From assembly GCF_027172205.1 (NCBI RefSeq), contig NC_070615.1, positions 38,486,501 to 38,550,500 on the forward strand: a stretch of 64,000 bases of DNA. Direction: 5' to 3'. The notes below the pieces were generated by a model, which made no database searches, was not told the origin of the DNA, and worked only from the letters and a program-made list of their open reading frames with translations. Made by a program: the position numbers and the translations under genes. Below are positions 54,031-63,957 of this stretch, one piece after another; positions within the stretch are counted from its first letter, which is position 1, and the number at the start of each line of letters is the position of its first letter. The stretch is from Podarcis raffonei (lineage: Eukaryota; Chordata; Lepidosauria; Squamata; Lacertidae).

Positions 54031-54498
54031 ATGGCCTCGCTGGGCGGGGGGCTGGGCCGGTGCGCGGGCGCCTTCTATATGGCGCTGCTCTTCGACGCGG
54101 TGGGCCTGGCCATCCTGCTGGTGGGCGTCTTCGTCGACGTCTTCTTCGCCGACCTGCTCATCTATGGCGGCGGCGTGGGCATCTTCTTCAGCCTCCTCTG
54201 GTGGGTCTTCTGGTACGTGGGCAACCTGGAGGTGCCCGCCGCCGAGCTGCAGGACGACGTGGGGCTCCGGCGCCACTCGACCAAGAAGAAGAAGGCGGCG
54301 CCCGTCGGGGCGCCCGCAGGCCACGGCCTGGCCCGGCTTGTCAGGAACCTCAGCATGCGCTTCTCGGGGCCCTTCACCGCCTTCTCCCGGACCCCCGAGG
54401 GCCAGCCGGGCTCCGTCAGGAGGGCTCACTTCGCCAGCGCCGCGTCGGCGTCGGTGGCCACGACGGTATCCAGCTCGGTGGAGCTGCAGGCGGCCTGA
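54031..54498 (+). CDS. TMEM238-like two-helix membrane protein
   Basis: 155 residues from the ATG at 54031 (context GCGCCCATGG). Helix 1 is about residues 10-33 ([20 protein letters not shown]), helix 2 about 42-65 ([20 protein letters not shown]), then [20 protein letters not shown]. The TMEM238 family shows this layout, with DLLIYSG..FLSLLGWILWYTGNIE and an acidic-hydrophobic ELERDYGL after it. The C-terminal half is basic and serine-rich ([18 protein letters not shown]). The same frame is open upstream to another good ATG at 53794, which would add 79 low-complexity residues; human TMEM238 has only a short extension before the first helix. Function unknown. The neighbouring PIRT-like gene mirrors the human PIRT and TMEM238L pair. 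Confidence 0.82.
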   Translation: MASLGGGLGRCAGAFYMALLFDAVGLAILLVGVFVDVFFADLLIYGGGVGIFFSLLWWVFWYVGNLEVPAAELQDDVGLRRHSTKKKKAAPVGAPAGHGLARLVRNLSMRFSGPFTAFSRTPEGQPGSVRRAHFASAASASVATTVSSSVELQAA

Positions 54499-54639
54499 GG
54501 AGGAGGAGGAGGAGGAGGAAGCAGGCGAGGCGAGGACGGACGGCGAGGCCCGGGAGGCGGGCCGGGTCGGCGAGGTGAGTGCCGGGGGGGTGAAGGAGGA
54601 CGCGCCGCCCGACGGGCCCGCAGGACCCCACTCGCTCAT

Positions 54640-55087
54640 GGCAGCTGCATGGTCCTTATCATCATCATTAGGACAAGTGTGTCTTGCCTCTCCTCCTCCA
54701 ACTGCCTGCCTTTATTCATTCCTATATTGCGTTTCCAGCCCCAAGGAGATCAAAAGTGGGGTGGGTGAGGGCAGCTATAGCTCCCCGCCCCCGACAGCCA
54801 GGTAAATAACTCAAAAATAATAATACTTGGAACTTGTAGAAAGATTTTTTTTCCACCAATCACTTGGGGTCAAAAGAAAGTAATTTAAAACCACTGTTGG
54901 TGAGACATTTCCGAATCTTCTAGATAGACAGAGGATGATGGCAGGTGGGTGTCCTCCCCACCCCAAACATGAATCCTGGCTATGCCCATGTGTATGGTAC
55001 CCCCGCAGGGTGTCAGGGATGGTTTTGATACTGTGATTGTGAGCCACTTTGTAAAGAGGTTTTTTCCCTCCTGAAAAGTGAGTTACA
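54640..55087. other. Region downstream of the TMEM238-like gene
   Basis: Low-complexity and repeat-like sequence; no further exon recognised. A possible donor (GAG|GTGAGT) at 54572-54574 after the stop would imply a 3' UTR intron, unproven. Confidence 0.3.
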
Positions 55088-55205
55088 ATATTTTACTAAC
55101 TTTTACTCAGAGTAGATCCACTGAAATTAATAGAGCCAAGTTAGTCACGTCCATTAATCTCAGTGGGTCTTCTAAGAGGAGGAATAACATTGAATACAAC
55201 CCAGA
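55088..55205. repeat. Palindromic MITE ('CAGAGTAGACC' family)
   Basis: TACTCAGAGTAGATCCACTG, AAATTAATAGAGCC and the inverse GTCCATTAATCTCAGTGGGTC. Downstream of the TMEM238-like gene. Confidence 0.55.
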
Positions 55206-55396
55206 GTACATCATTGTCCTCGCAACAACCCTGTAAAGTAGGTCAGGCTGAGCACTGCTGGTAACCTGTTAAGACAAACCATGGCTTTGCTCTTCCGCAG
55301 TCTCTCTGGCTGATACTTGGCTTAGCATGTTGTCTGAACCAGGGCTCATGGTTAAGCATTCGTCTAGGAGCTGTAACCAGCAATAAACCTTGGTTA

Positions 55397-56028
55397 CCGT
55401 ATTTTTCGCACCATAGGGCGCACCGGACAATAGGACGCACCTTGTTTTAGAGGGGAGAGAACAAGGAAAAACAATTCTCTCCCTCTCTGCCCAGCGCCCC
55501 TTCAGCGAAGCGGCAGGAGGCACTGCGCAGAGAGGGAGAGAATTTTTCCCCTCTTGTTTTCCCCCTCTAAAACAAGGTGCCGTTTAAGGTGTGTTCAGAC
55601 GCCTTCAGGCGGCTACCTTGGAAGCCTGGAGAGCGAGAGGGGTCGGTGCGCACCGACCCCTCTCACCCTCCAGGCTTCAGGTTCCTTTCGACCTGCTCTT
55701 TGGGGCTGGCGGGGGGAAGCCCACCACCAGCCCCAAAGAGCAGGTCGGGGAGCAGCACAAAGGCGCACGGATATAGAGGCTCCTGCCATAGCCGCATGTC
55801 ACCTCTCCAGCCAGGAGAGGGTCGCGGGGGGCTTCTTTAGCCCCGCGCGTGCTCTCCCGGCTGGAGAGATGGCGCACGGCTAAAGAGGCTGCTGCAATAG
55901 CTGCGTGTCACCTCTCTAGCTGGGAGAGGGTAAGCGGGGCTATGCTGTCTTCGCTCCATAGGATGCACACACATTCCCCCTTCATTTTTGAAGGGGAAAA
56001 AGTGTGTCCTATGGTGCGAAAAATACGG
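55397..56028. mobile_element. Hairpin-rich Tc1/mariner-like non-autonomous element
   Basis: Terminal inverted repeats CCGTATTTTTCGCACCATAGG and CCTATGGTGCGAAAAATACGG, flanked by TA (55395-55396, 56029-56030). The 632-bp GC-rich interior is a chain of three hairpins (55437-55580, 55621-55678, 55689-55747) followed by a partial tandem duplication (unit from about 55782, repeated from about 55889). No transposase frame is seen. It must be mobilised in trans, if at all. Confidence 0.8.
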
Positions 56029-56039
56029 TACATGTCACT

Positions 56040-56165
56040 TGTTTCAAAACAAGGCAGTGACTGGGCCAAGTGAGAGCTTAATGGCTGAGTGGAGGATTTG
56101 AACTGGCGTCTCCCTAGTCCTAGTTTTGCACACTATAACTGTTATACCACACTGGCTCTCAGGTT
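56040..56165 (-). mobile_element. tRNA-derived SINE, minus strand
   Basis: ATGGCTGAGTGGAGGATTTG, CTGGCGTCTCCCTAGTCC and CTGTTATACCACACTGGC are the reversed tRNA-like head. Abuts the hairpin-rich element at 55397-56028. Confidence 0.6.
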
Positions 56166-57157
56166 TCAAACAAGGGAAAAATCTGCTTTGGAGCTGCTAG
56201 CACAGCGGTTTGACTTCACCCCCAGAGGCGCACTCCATTGTCTCTCTAGACAGACAGATGCCAACAAGTATAACTTAGGTCAGTACTTCGTACCTGACAC
56301 TGCCTCCTCCCATTGATCGTTTGATGACTGTACTTGGTGGAGTCCTTTAGCAAGCTTAATGAATTGCTTATCTTAAAGATAAGTAATAATTCATAGTTCA
56401 TTACGAATGTGTATACATTATTTCCTACAAACCTTAAATGTTTAAGTAAAGTTGTAGGGTTTTTCCTCTTTTCTGATCCAAATTGTTTTATTGAAAAGGA
56501 AAACAAATGATTTTGGTGCTTCCCAATGCTCCTTATCTTATCCTTATTTTATCACTGTGTTAAATCTTTACAGACTTGTATTTATGTGAGGCAGTTGTTC
56601 AAGTGGGAGGTACTATATGGATGATCAGTACACTATCAATATGCTAGTAACTTCAAACTCAAGCAGCAGTAATGGCTCCAAATTTATGTTGGAGCTTACT
56701 TGGGGCTAAATAACGATTAGCAAACTGAAACTGAATCCAGATTTTATTTATTTATTTTGATCAGATGGAAATGTTAATGCTACATAGGGATGGGGGGCAC
56801 ATAGTCAAGGAGATCTACCCCTTCTAGAGTGGAATTGAGTTATGGATTAAACTTTCTGTTGGGAGTACTCCTTGAACTGAACTTGCTCTGGATATTCTGG
56901 TCACGGTGAAGAGTGCTTTTTCTAGGCTTGTCTGGAGCACAGGGACTGTGCCACTCGATTCCTTGGCAACCCCTTGGATCAGTTATTGCAGCATGCTATT
57001 TTCAAAGCTACTGTTGAAAATAACTTGGGAAACTGCTAATGGTGTCAGAAGAATGCACCTGATTGGCTTTTAGTGGGTGTAGGACCTAATGTTACACCAG
57101 TACTCATCAGACTGGTTGGCTATAAGCTTCTGGGTACTAGCTGGTTACATTTCTAAA

Positions 57158-57293
57158 GCAGGGATGGGGAAGCTGTCACCTTCCAGATGTTGGACCCTCC
57201 TCCTTCACACACCATCAGCATGGCCAGTGGTTGGGAATGAGGAGAGTTGGAGTACAACAGCATCTGGAGGTGCCATAGGTTCCCCATTTCCTG
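57158..57293. mobile_element. hAT-like hairpin MITE
   Basis: GCAGGGATGGGGAAGCTGTC and GCCATAGGTTCCCCATTTCC are inverted, with CAGATGTTGGACC and CAACAGCATCTGGAGG inside. Intergenic between the TMEM238-like gene and RRN3. Confidence 0.65.
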
Positions 57294-58764
57294 TGTTTTG
57301 AGCAAAACGGTCCTGTTCCAGACCCCTCACGTTTGTGAGGTTAAATATGGGGTAGCATGATGCAGAGAGTTTCCACACCTGTGGTGCCTTCTTAATACCT
57401 ATTTTTAAGAGCACAGTCCAGTCTTTATTTCAAAAGACATTTGATTTGTGCACGAGTTTCTTTGTTTTTAAGTTTGCTTCTTGGTTTTCTTTCTAGAATT
57501 GCATCATGGAGATCAGAAGCAGCTTGAGTCAGCATTGGCAATGGTCTAATGCAGAACATCCGGGTATAAGGGAATTCACACAAGATAGAGGAAGAGAGGG
57601 AAGGAGTGGGTGATTGCATAATTTCCCACTTCTACAACCAGAGTTAATTACATCTGTACCACTCTAAATATGCAAGTACAATACAGAACACAAACTGACT
57701 TTCATCTTATAATTAATTTGATTTTCTTATACCAATGAGCTGAAACTATTGACCTAATGAGTTTTGTGAAAAGTAGTCCTCTAAGAATAGTAGCTTTTTA
57801 ATCAAAGAACAGTTCTCACTGTTAGATAAGCTCTAGTCTAAAAGAAAGTGATCAGGTTGAATGGGATTGGATACACACGCTGAAAGATTTGAGATATGGA
57901 AGAGTTGGCTTACTGATGTTCTAAGAATAGCATCACTATTAGTATTATAAGAAATACTTAAGTTACATGGAATGGTAAAAATGTATAATACATTGATCTG
58001 AGTCTGACAGTGTAATCAGACTTACCGGTAATTAAGATGCTTTGAAGACTCTTCAGGGCATATTTTGTTGATTCCATAATTGTTTTTCTTGATAGGAAAT
58101 ATTTTCCTATATTTTCAAAAAGGCTGATACTTAAAATATTTCATTTACATTGTTTGTTTTTCCTTTCAGGAATTATCAAAGACTGTTACTTACTATTACT
58201 GTGAGTTATGATGAAAAACAAATGTGGACATCATCTTAGTCACCAGATGCTGGAAAAACTACATAGAACCATCTGTGAACTCTTTGGAATCTGCACTGTG
58301 TTATGAAACCACATTTCTGCCAAATATTTATGCTTCAAATTTCTGCTGGAAAACAGCATTGCCTATATCTTAAGCAGTGTAAAAGGATTTATATTCAGTT
58401 ATTCAACTTAACAATTACTTAAGGACAACAGGATTTATATTTTTTTTAATGTTTCCATAAACTGAATAACATTCCTACTCTTAAAACAAGGGCATTGATC
58501 CTCAAACTGTAATTGTGCGCTACTGACTAAAACTTCTATGTGGAAGTATTCACAGGACTAAGATCTTGGAGAAGTAGTTTTGACACCCTGAAAGCAGGGT
58601 TTAGAAGTCCTCAAAAGTGCCTTAAATGCATGACATGTCTTATTTATATGAATGCTCTTAAGATCCGTTGGTGAAGGGAGCTTTATGAATGATTGTTGAA
58701 GTGGGTTGGATCCCAAGACTTAACTTGGGTTAGGTTGTTTGAACCTGGGTCTCTTTGAAATCAA

Positions 58765-58885
58765 TGGGTGATATCCAACTAAGGTATACTCAGAATAGAA
58801 CCATTGAAATCAATGGGCAAGTGGTTTAAGTCCATTGATTTCAGTGGGTCTGCTCTGAATATGACTGACATTGGATCTACCCAAT
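58765..58885. repeat. Palindromic MITE ('CAGAGTAGACC' family)
   Basis: GATATCCAACTAAGGTATAC, CATTGAAATCAATGGGC and the inverse GTCCATTGATTTCAGTGGGTC, ending ACATTGGATC. Half copies of the family also occur near 10550, 18545, 39825 and 47085. Confidence 0.55.
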
Positions 58886-60274
58886 GGGACTTGTCTTACT
58901 GTTTTTTAGTGGGACCTAGTTGGGTGAACTTAAGTTTGGATCCATCCTTGTCATTTTGTGGATTTTTATACTGTAAAATGTACTGAATGAAATGTCCAGT
59001 CTTCCAAATTCTCAGGTCCCCCACCCTTTTTTTATTGGCTTGGAATTAGAAATGTTGCATCTTAGAGAAAAAATAGAAATGCACTAGATTCTACTACAAT
59101 GTGAAATAGGTGAAACTTGGCCATTGATTTTTTAAAAATTATAATAATAATTCTAGAAATGTTTCTAAAGAATGCTGGTATGACAAAGGCAACTAGAAGG
59201 TCTACTGTTTCTACCTACCTCATTAAATTTTAATTAAGTTTTGCCACCTTGATTCAATACTGCTACTGGCAAAATTGTTGTTAATAAAAATTGTTGTCTT
59301 TCTTTGTGATTCTGCTTTACATTTGAATTGATAGAATGAAGGAACAGGCAGAGATTATTTTAAACAAGGAGAAAAGTAGATATTGCGTCAAACAAGAATC
59401 TGGCATTCCATTACTAAAAATATACTGTTACTAGCTTCTTAGGTTTCCCTTTTTCACCTCCTTCAGCTCACTTGCCTGCCCCAGAATCTATTCATAGATT
59501 CTGGGGCCACATTCCTAAGTACCACTAACTAACTTGTCCACAACAGAGCTAAAGCATTGCATAACAAAACATTTTCAAAACTTGGGAAAGGGACATGTTG
59601 AGCTTGTGTCTCTGTGTGCAAGATTTCATTAGCAGACCCACTGGAAATATGCTTGCTTCATACACACCCACCTTTTCTTCCTAGGATCAGATATTTGTGG
59701 GGGGACTTGTCTTTTTAGTTTGAGAAGGTGGATTTGTACAGTCTCTACCCCACAATCCCCTTCAAGTCAATTCTATCTTTGGCATGTTTGATGTTATCTA
59801 TGTCCATCCAGGTTTCATTTGACCCCTATGCCTGAAAGTCGTAGCATGTAGCAATGTCTTCAATGCCTTGCTGTGCAGATGCTCAAATTCAGCACCTATA
59901 TGATGCTAAAATTTGGCAGCCCCTGCCTCTCATGCTCCATTCCCTAGTAATCAACATTCCAGGAACCATGTGCTTTTGGTGGGTGCAGAGTCCTAAGAGC
60001 AACAGGCAAGCTTAAAAGACACAGGGTGCACCACATGGCTCATACAACTTTTATCTTTGCCCCATAGCATCCACCTGCGGTGGCTGCCTCATTTTGCCTA
60101 ATGGTAGGGCCAGCCATTGTTCGACCAGTGAGTGAAGATTTGAACCTGGGTCTCCTCAGTACAACACTTCGCTACTATCTTACAGTGGTTTCACATGAAA
60201 TTGTATGTGAAGCATGGTCAGAATTCCCCTTCATTTTCATTTGGCTTTGAACAGGGCAGAATGGGACCATGGCC

Positions 60275-60440
60275 ACATGCATGCCATATATTTACAGCAC
60301 ATGGCTTCCCCCAGAGGAATACTGGCATATTTTACCCTCACAGAGCTACTATTACCTGCACCACCCTTAGCAAACTACAGTTCTCAGGATTCTTTGAGGG
60401 AAGTCGTGCATGGTGTATATGCAGCCCGTGTAAGGGAAAT
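60275..60440. repeat. 'AATCCTGGGAA' repeat, copy 4
   Basis: GCATGCCATATATTTACAGC, AAACTACAGTTCTCAGGATTC and GTGCATGGTGTATATGCAG match the family seen at 47283-47478. Confidence 0.5.
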
Positions 60441-60984
60441 AATTCATGATCACGTCCTTTAAGACAGACGTTCCTTTACTTGTGGTTCCTGCCATGTTCA
60501 ACCCAAAACCTAACTGGAAAATCAAATAAACCGCAAAACGTAACAAAAATTAAATTGTGAAAAAGTATTGAAGCCACTCCAGCTTCAAATACTGTCATTT
60601 TTTTTACAAACTGCAAAACAGATAGTGTATTTTGCATAATTAAGAATTCAGTCTTATGCATACCTGTTCAGAAGTGTGCCCCCTTTGAGTTTAAATCGAC
60701 AAAGAGATCACGTGAAAGGTTACACAGGGAATCATACATTGGATGTGTGCTGCCACACACAGTTCCGAAATAGGCAGGGATCTATTATTAGGCTAAGGAT
60801 GAAATCCTAGATCTTGGCAGCACTTCCAAGTAGACATACATACGATGCAGAACTGCACTGAATTTATTTGTATTTCATTATTTCATCCCTACGAGATCGC
60901 CTTACCCCATCCCGATTGGTGGAATTGGCACTATTACAGACGCCGCATAATACCTGTCCCTCATTTGCAAGAACTTGATCTAGT

Positions 60985-61270
60985 GTAGCAGCGCCTACAC
61001 TTTGGAACCCCCTGCCTATTGAGATCAAGGAGGCAGCTTCACTGTACTCTTTTTCAGTGCTTGCTAAAAGCATTCCTGCTTAGACAAGCTTACTCAGATG
61101 CTTAGGAAGGTCGTTTTAATCTGATGTAGCATTTTTTTTTTAAAAAAAACTTGTAGGTTTTAAAGTAGGCTTGCGAACCTTTCTTGATCCTACCGTTTTA
61201 TCTTTTGTAAACTGCTTTGAGTCTTTTTTTATACAATCAAAGTGCTATATCAGTTGTACGGAACAAACAA
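60985..61270 (+). mobile_element. L2-like LINE 3' end
   Basis: CAGCGCCTACACTTTGGAACC (translating like the L2 'P.LWN.LP' motif), then AAACTGCTTTGAGTC and AAAGTGCTATATCAG with an AACAAACAAAT tail. Intergenic, upstream of RRN3. Confidence 0.6.
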
Positions 61271-61274
61271 ATCA

Positions 61275-61660
61275 TTCCATTCGCGTCCCACCTTCCCCCC
61301 CCCCCCGCCAAAGAGCTCAAGGTAGCGAACAACGCTTCTCCCTCCACCTCCGTTTTTTCAAAATAAAAAAGTACTTTTATTAATTCTTTTAAAATGATTT
61401 TTATCACATACATATCGACAGAACTCCACGCGTATAAACCAGAGTGGGGTTTTTTGTGTTTTTTTGCGGGGAAGACCAGAACATGTTCCTGCGATTTAGT
61501 CCAGAATTTTGCCCCCTCTCCCATTTGAATCCTCACCCAACAAGAACAACAACCCTGTGAGGCAGGTCAAGCGGAGAGGCAACGTCACCCGCCGGGGGAT
61601 TCGAACCCCGCTCTTAGTCCGCCGGTCCAAACCACCACGGGCTCCGTATTACCAGATACC
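61275..61660 (-). mobile_element. tRNA-derived SINE/CR1-like repeat beside the RRN3 promoter, minus strand
   Basis: Begins GTCCCACCTTCC and AAAGAGCTCAAGGTAGCG, later CCCTGTGAGGCAGGTCAAG, and ends GGGGGATTCGAACCCCGC..TTAGTCCGCCGGTCC. Lies about 150 bp upstream of the likely RRN3 start site. A partial relative is at 62940-63060. Confidence 0.5.
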
Positions 61661-61679
61661 GCGGCGCCTACACATTCGA

Positions 61680-61896
61680 CTGAGCCTCTTTCCAGCCGCT
61701 CCGGGACGCAGAGCCACAAGTGCCGATGCGCCTTCGGTCCTGCGGGTGGCCCTTTAAACTGCGGAAGGCCCGCCCCCCCCCCGCCGACCCGGAAATCACC
61801 TCTTGTTTCACTTCCGGGGACGTCCGAGGGAGACTTCTGCGCTGGCTGTGCTGCGTGGGGAAGACTCGCGTCTTTTGGGCTGCGCGCACGAGGAGG
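61680..61896 (+). promoter_or_regulatory. RRN3: RRN3 CpG-rich promoter
   Basis: CpG-rich block with two inverted ETS-type motifs, CCCGGAAAT near 61789 and ACTTCCGG at 61810-61817, and GGGGACGTCC just after. TATA-less. Transcription probably starts around 61800-61850; this is inferred. Confidence 0.6.
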
Positions 61897-62008
61897 ATGG
61901 AAAGGGAAGAAGCGGCGGCTTCGTGGGTTTCGTGGGGGAAGGAAGAACGGCGGCCCCGCGGGCTGGGCGGCAGGCTGAGCCCCTGAGTCAGGCCTCGGCG
62001 AAGCGCAG
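61820..62008 (+). other. RRN3: RRN3 exon 1 (5' untranslated as read), with upstream ORF
   Basis: Ends at a consensus donor (GCGCAG|GTGAGG). In the frame that joins exon 2 there is no ATG. A different frame has an ATG at 61897-61899 in an optimal context (AGGATGG) opening a 29-codon uORF that ends TGA at 61984-61986. The 5' boundary is approximate. Human RRN3 has about 34 residues before the matching position (from memory), so either this lizard starts in exon 2 or a non-AUG start is used. Confidence 0.6.
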
Positions 62009-62277
62009 GTGAGGGTGAGGTGGAGGCTGCCAGGGTGGGAGGGAGGTGCGCTGGGGGGGAAGCTCATTGACTGCATCGTGTTTGCCTCCTGCGTCTCCAA
62101 AAAGCTGCTCCAAATCGTATTCCACCAACGTGTCCTGTCAGCACAAGGACTTCTGCTGCTGACGCAGTGGGAAGTTTCTCCTGCTCCCTAAGTCTACTTT
62201 TAGGTGGGATCCCCTAGGGCAGATTTAGGGGCGTGGGGAGGGATGTCCCAGTGGAAATCCTCGGAATCTCCGAAGAA

Positions 62278-62345
62278 TCATGGAATTGTTGGAAGGGAGC
62301 CCGAGAGTCATCTGTTCCAATGCCCTGCAATGCAGGAATTTGGGA
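62278..62345 (-). repeat. SINE 3' body fragment
   Basis: GGAATTGTTGGAAGGGAGCC and CCAATGCCCTGCAATGCAGG are the reverse complement of the body shared by the 9543 and 28740 SINEs. No tRNA head. In RRN3 intron 1. A similar short piece is at 53010-53050. Confidence 0.5.
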
Positions 62346-62621
62346 AGGTTGTGTAAAAGAAAACAGCGTGCTTTGAGGCATGCTTTGAAAGTTTATCTGG
62401 ATAAACTAAAGCATATTTGACAGGTAACCATCCAACATCTGCTTAAGACCCTCCAAGGAAGGAGAATCCACCTTCTTCTAGGAGTCTGTTCCGCTGTCAA
62501 ACGGCTCTCACTGTCATAAAGTTCTTCCTGATGTTTTCTGCTTTCTTGTAACTTGAATCCTGTCCTCCAGAGCAGGAGAAAACAAGCTTGCTCCATCTTC
62601 CATGTGACAGTCGTTTAGATA

Positions 62622-62825
62622 CAGTGGTACCTCGGGTTAAGAACTTAATTCATTCCAGAGGAACCTGAAACTGTTCTTAACCTGAGGTACCACTTTAGTT
62701 AGTGGGGCCTCCCGCTGCCGCCGCACAGTTTCTGTTCTCATCCTGAAGCAAAGTTCTTAACCCGAGGTACTATTTCTGGGTTAACGGAGTCTGTAACCTG
62801 AAGCATGTAACCAGAGGTACCACTG
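62622..62825. mobile_element. Tc1/mariner-like MITE, copy 5
   Basis: Same family, with an internal loss near the left arm. Inverted ends CAGTGGTACCTCGGGTTA and CAGAGGTACCACTG, TA at both flanks. In RRN3 intron 1. Confidence 0.85.
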
Positions 62826-63273
62826 TACTGTATTTGAAGGTGGCTATCATATCTACCCTCAGTCTCCTCTTTACCAGGCTAAACACACCCAATTCCCTCA
62901 ACTGTTCCTCATAAGACTTGGGGTGTGGCTTTTTTTTTTTACCATCCTTTTACCAAACCTACATTTTATCTCCTTGCAACAGCACTGTGAGGTAGGCTAG
63001 GCTGCGACGGCAGTGACAGGTCTTCACTGACCCTGGGAGCTTAAATGGCCAAGAGGATATATGGACCTATCCTGACACTCTTTAGCTGTAAACAGGGGAG
63101 GGTCATGCACATCACCACCTTGAGATCCTTGGAGGAATGGTTTAATATAAATGCAATCAATCAATGCCACATTAATTCTCTTTGGAGGTAAAGTGGGATA
63201 TCAACATAAGGAATAAATTGAAATTGCAATTCAACATTGGAAGTGTGTTCAGAACACTTGCTTGTATGGAGTT

Positions 63274-63307
<34 letters not shown>
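63274..63307 (+). repeat. (CA)n microsatellite
   Basis: About sixteen CA units, 80 bp upstream of RRN3 exon 2. Likely length-polymorphic. Confidence 0.97.
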
Positions 63308-63309
<2 letters not shown>

Positions 63310-63388
63310 ATTCATTCCTTGCTGGTTTCTCACACACACTTTCAAGCATTGGCTTACTGTGTTCATTCATATATTTTATTCTGCCTAG

Positions 63389-63957
63389 GACTGCTGACAT
63401 GTTGGCTGCAGATGAGTTTCTAAAATCTCCACCGAGGAAAACAGTCAGATTTGGTGGGACGTTGACAGACATCCTTCTAAAATACCAAAAGGTAGTATGG
63501 TTATCTGTCTCATCTTTTGTATTTTCTGACTCTATTGAAAGGTGGTTGTTGCTTTTTTTTTTTAATGAAAAATGCAAGTTTGGCCTTAAGAGATTGTCTT
63601 TTAGCTGTATACTCCCACTGTCTCTGGCAGTATCTTAGTTATTTTCACCAAAAGAAGTGAAAGGAAAACAAGATATAGTCACTAAATCTGAAAAAAAAGG
63701 TTTTGGGGAGCTACAGTAAAGTTAGTAACATATGTTGCAAAAAGAGAGAGAAGAGAACCTCTATTAATTGCTTTTATGCTTTGAAACAGTAATATACCCA
63801 ATGTGTCTCTCTATTTATTTTCAATAGGGATCGAATAAGCTTTGATGCAAGGCTGCATGATTTGTTAGGGTACAACTTCATTCATGTTTTTGTTTTGAAG
63901 GGTGAGACAACTGAATTTGATTTGTTGAAGCATCAGCTGTTAGATCCAGACTTAAAA
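63389..63957 (+). CDS. RRN3: RRN3 (TIF-IA), exons 2-3, continues right of the window
   Basis: RNA polymerase I-specific initiation factor that bridges Pol I to the promoter-bound SL1 complex in the nucleolus. Exon 2 (63389-63491) reads TADMLAADEFLKSPPRKTVR, FGGTLTDILLKYQK; exon 3 (63901-63957) reads GETTEFDLLKHQLLDPDLK. The mammalian protein has SPPRKTVRFGGT, LLKYKKGET and LLKNQLLDPD at the same place. The first ATG in frame is 63399-63401 (GACATGT, moderate context). Both donors are standard (GTAGTA weak, GTAAGG). Only about 50 residues of a roughly 650-residue protein are in view. In human the gene is on 16p, a few megabases from GSPT1. Confidence 0.93.

Larger units (their letters stand above)
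56166..60270. other. Intergenic region before RRN3
   Basis: Contains a hairpin MITE (57158) and a palindromic MITE (58765). 58160-58990 and 59280-60200 are unique-looking AT-rich sequence. I see no reading frame with family resemblance. Confidence 0.45.

Noticed and set aside
53477-54805. A 442-codon + frame and a 263-codon - frame (54639-53848) over the TMEM238-like gene
   Set aside because: Arginine/proline/alanine-rich shadow frames of a very GC-rich region. Only the frame with two membrane helices and family motifs is supported.
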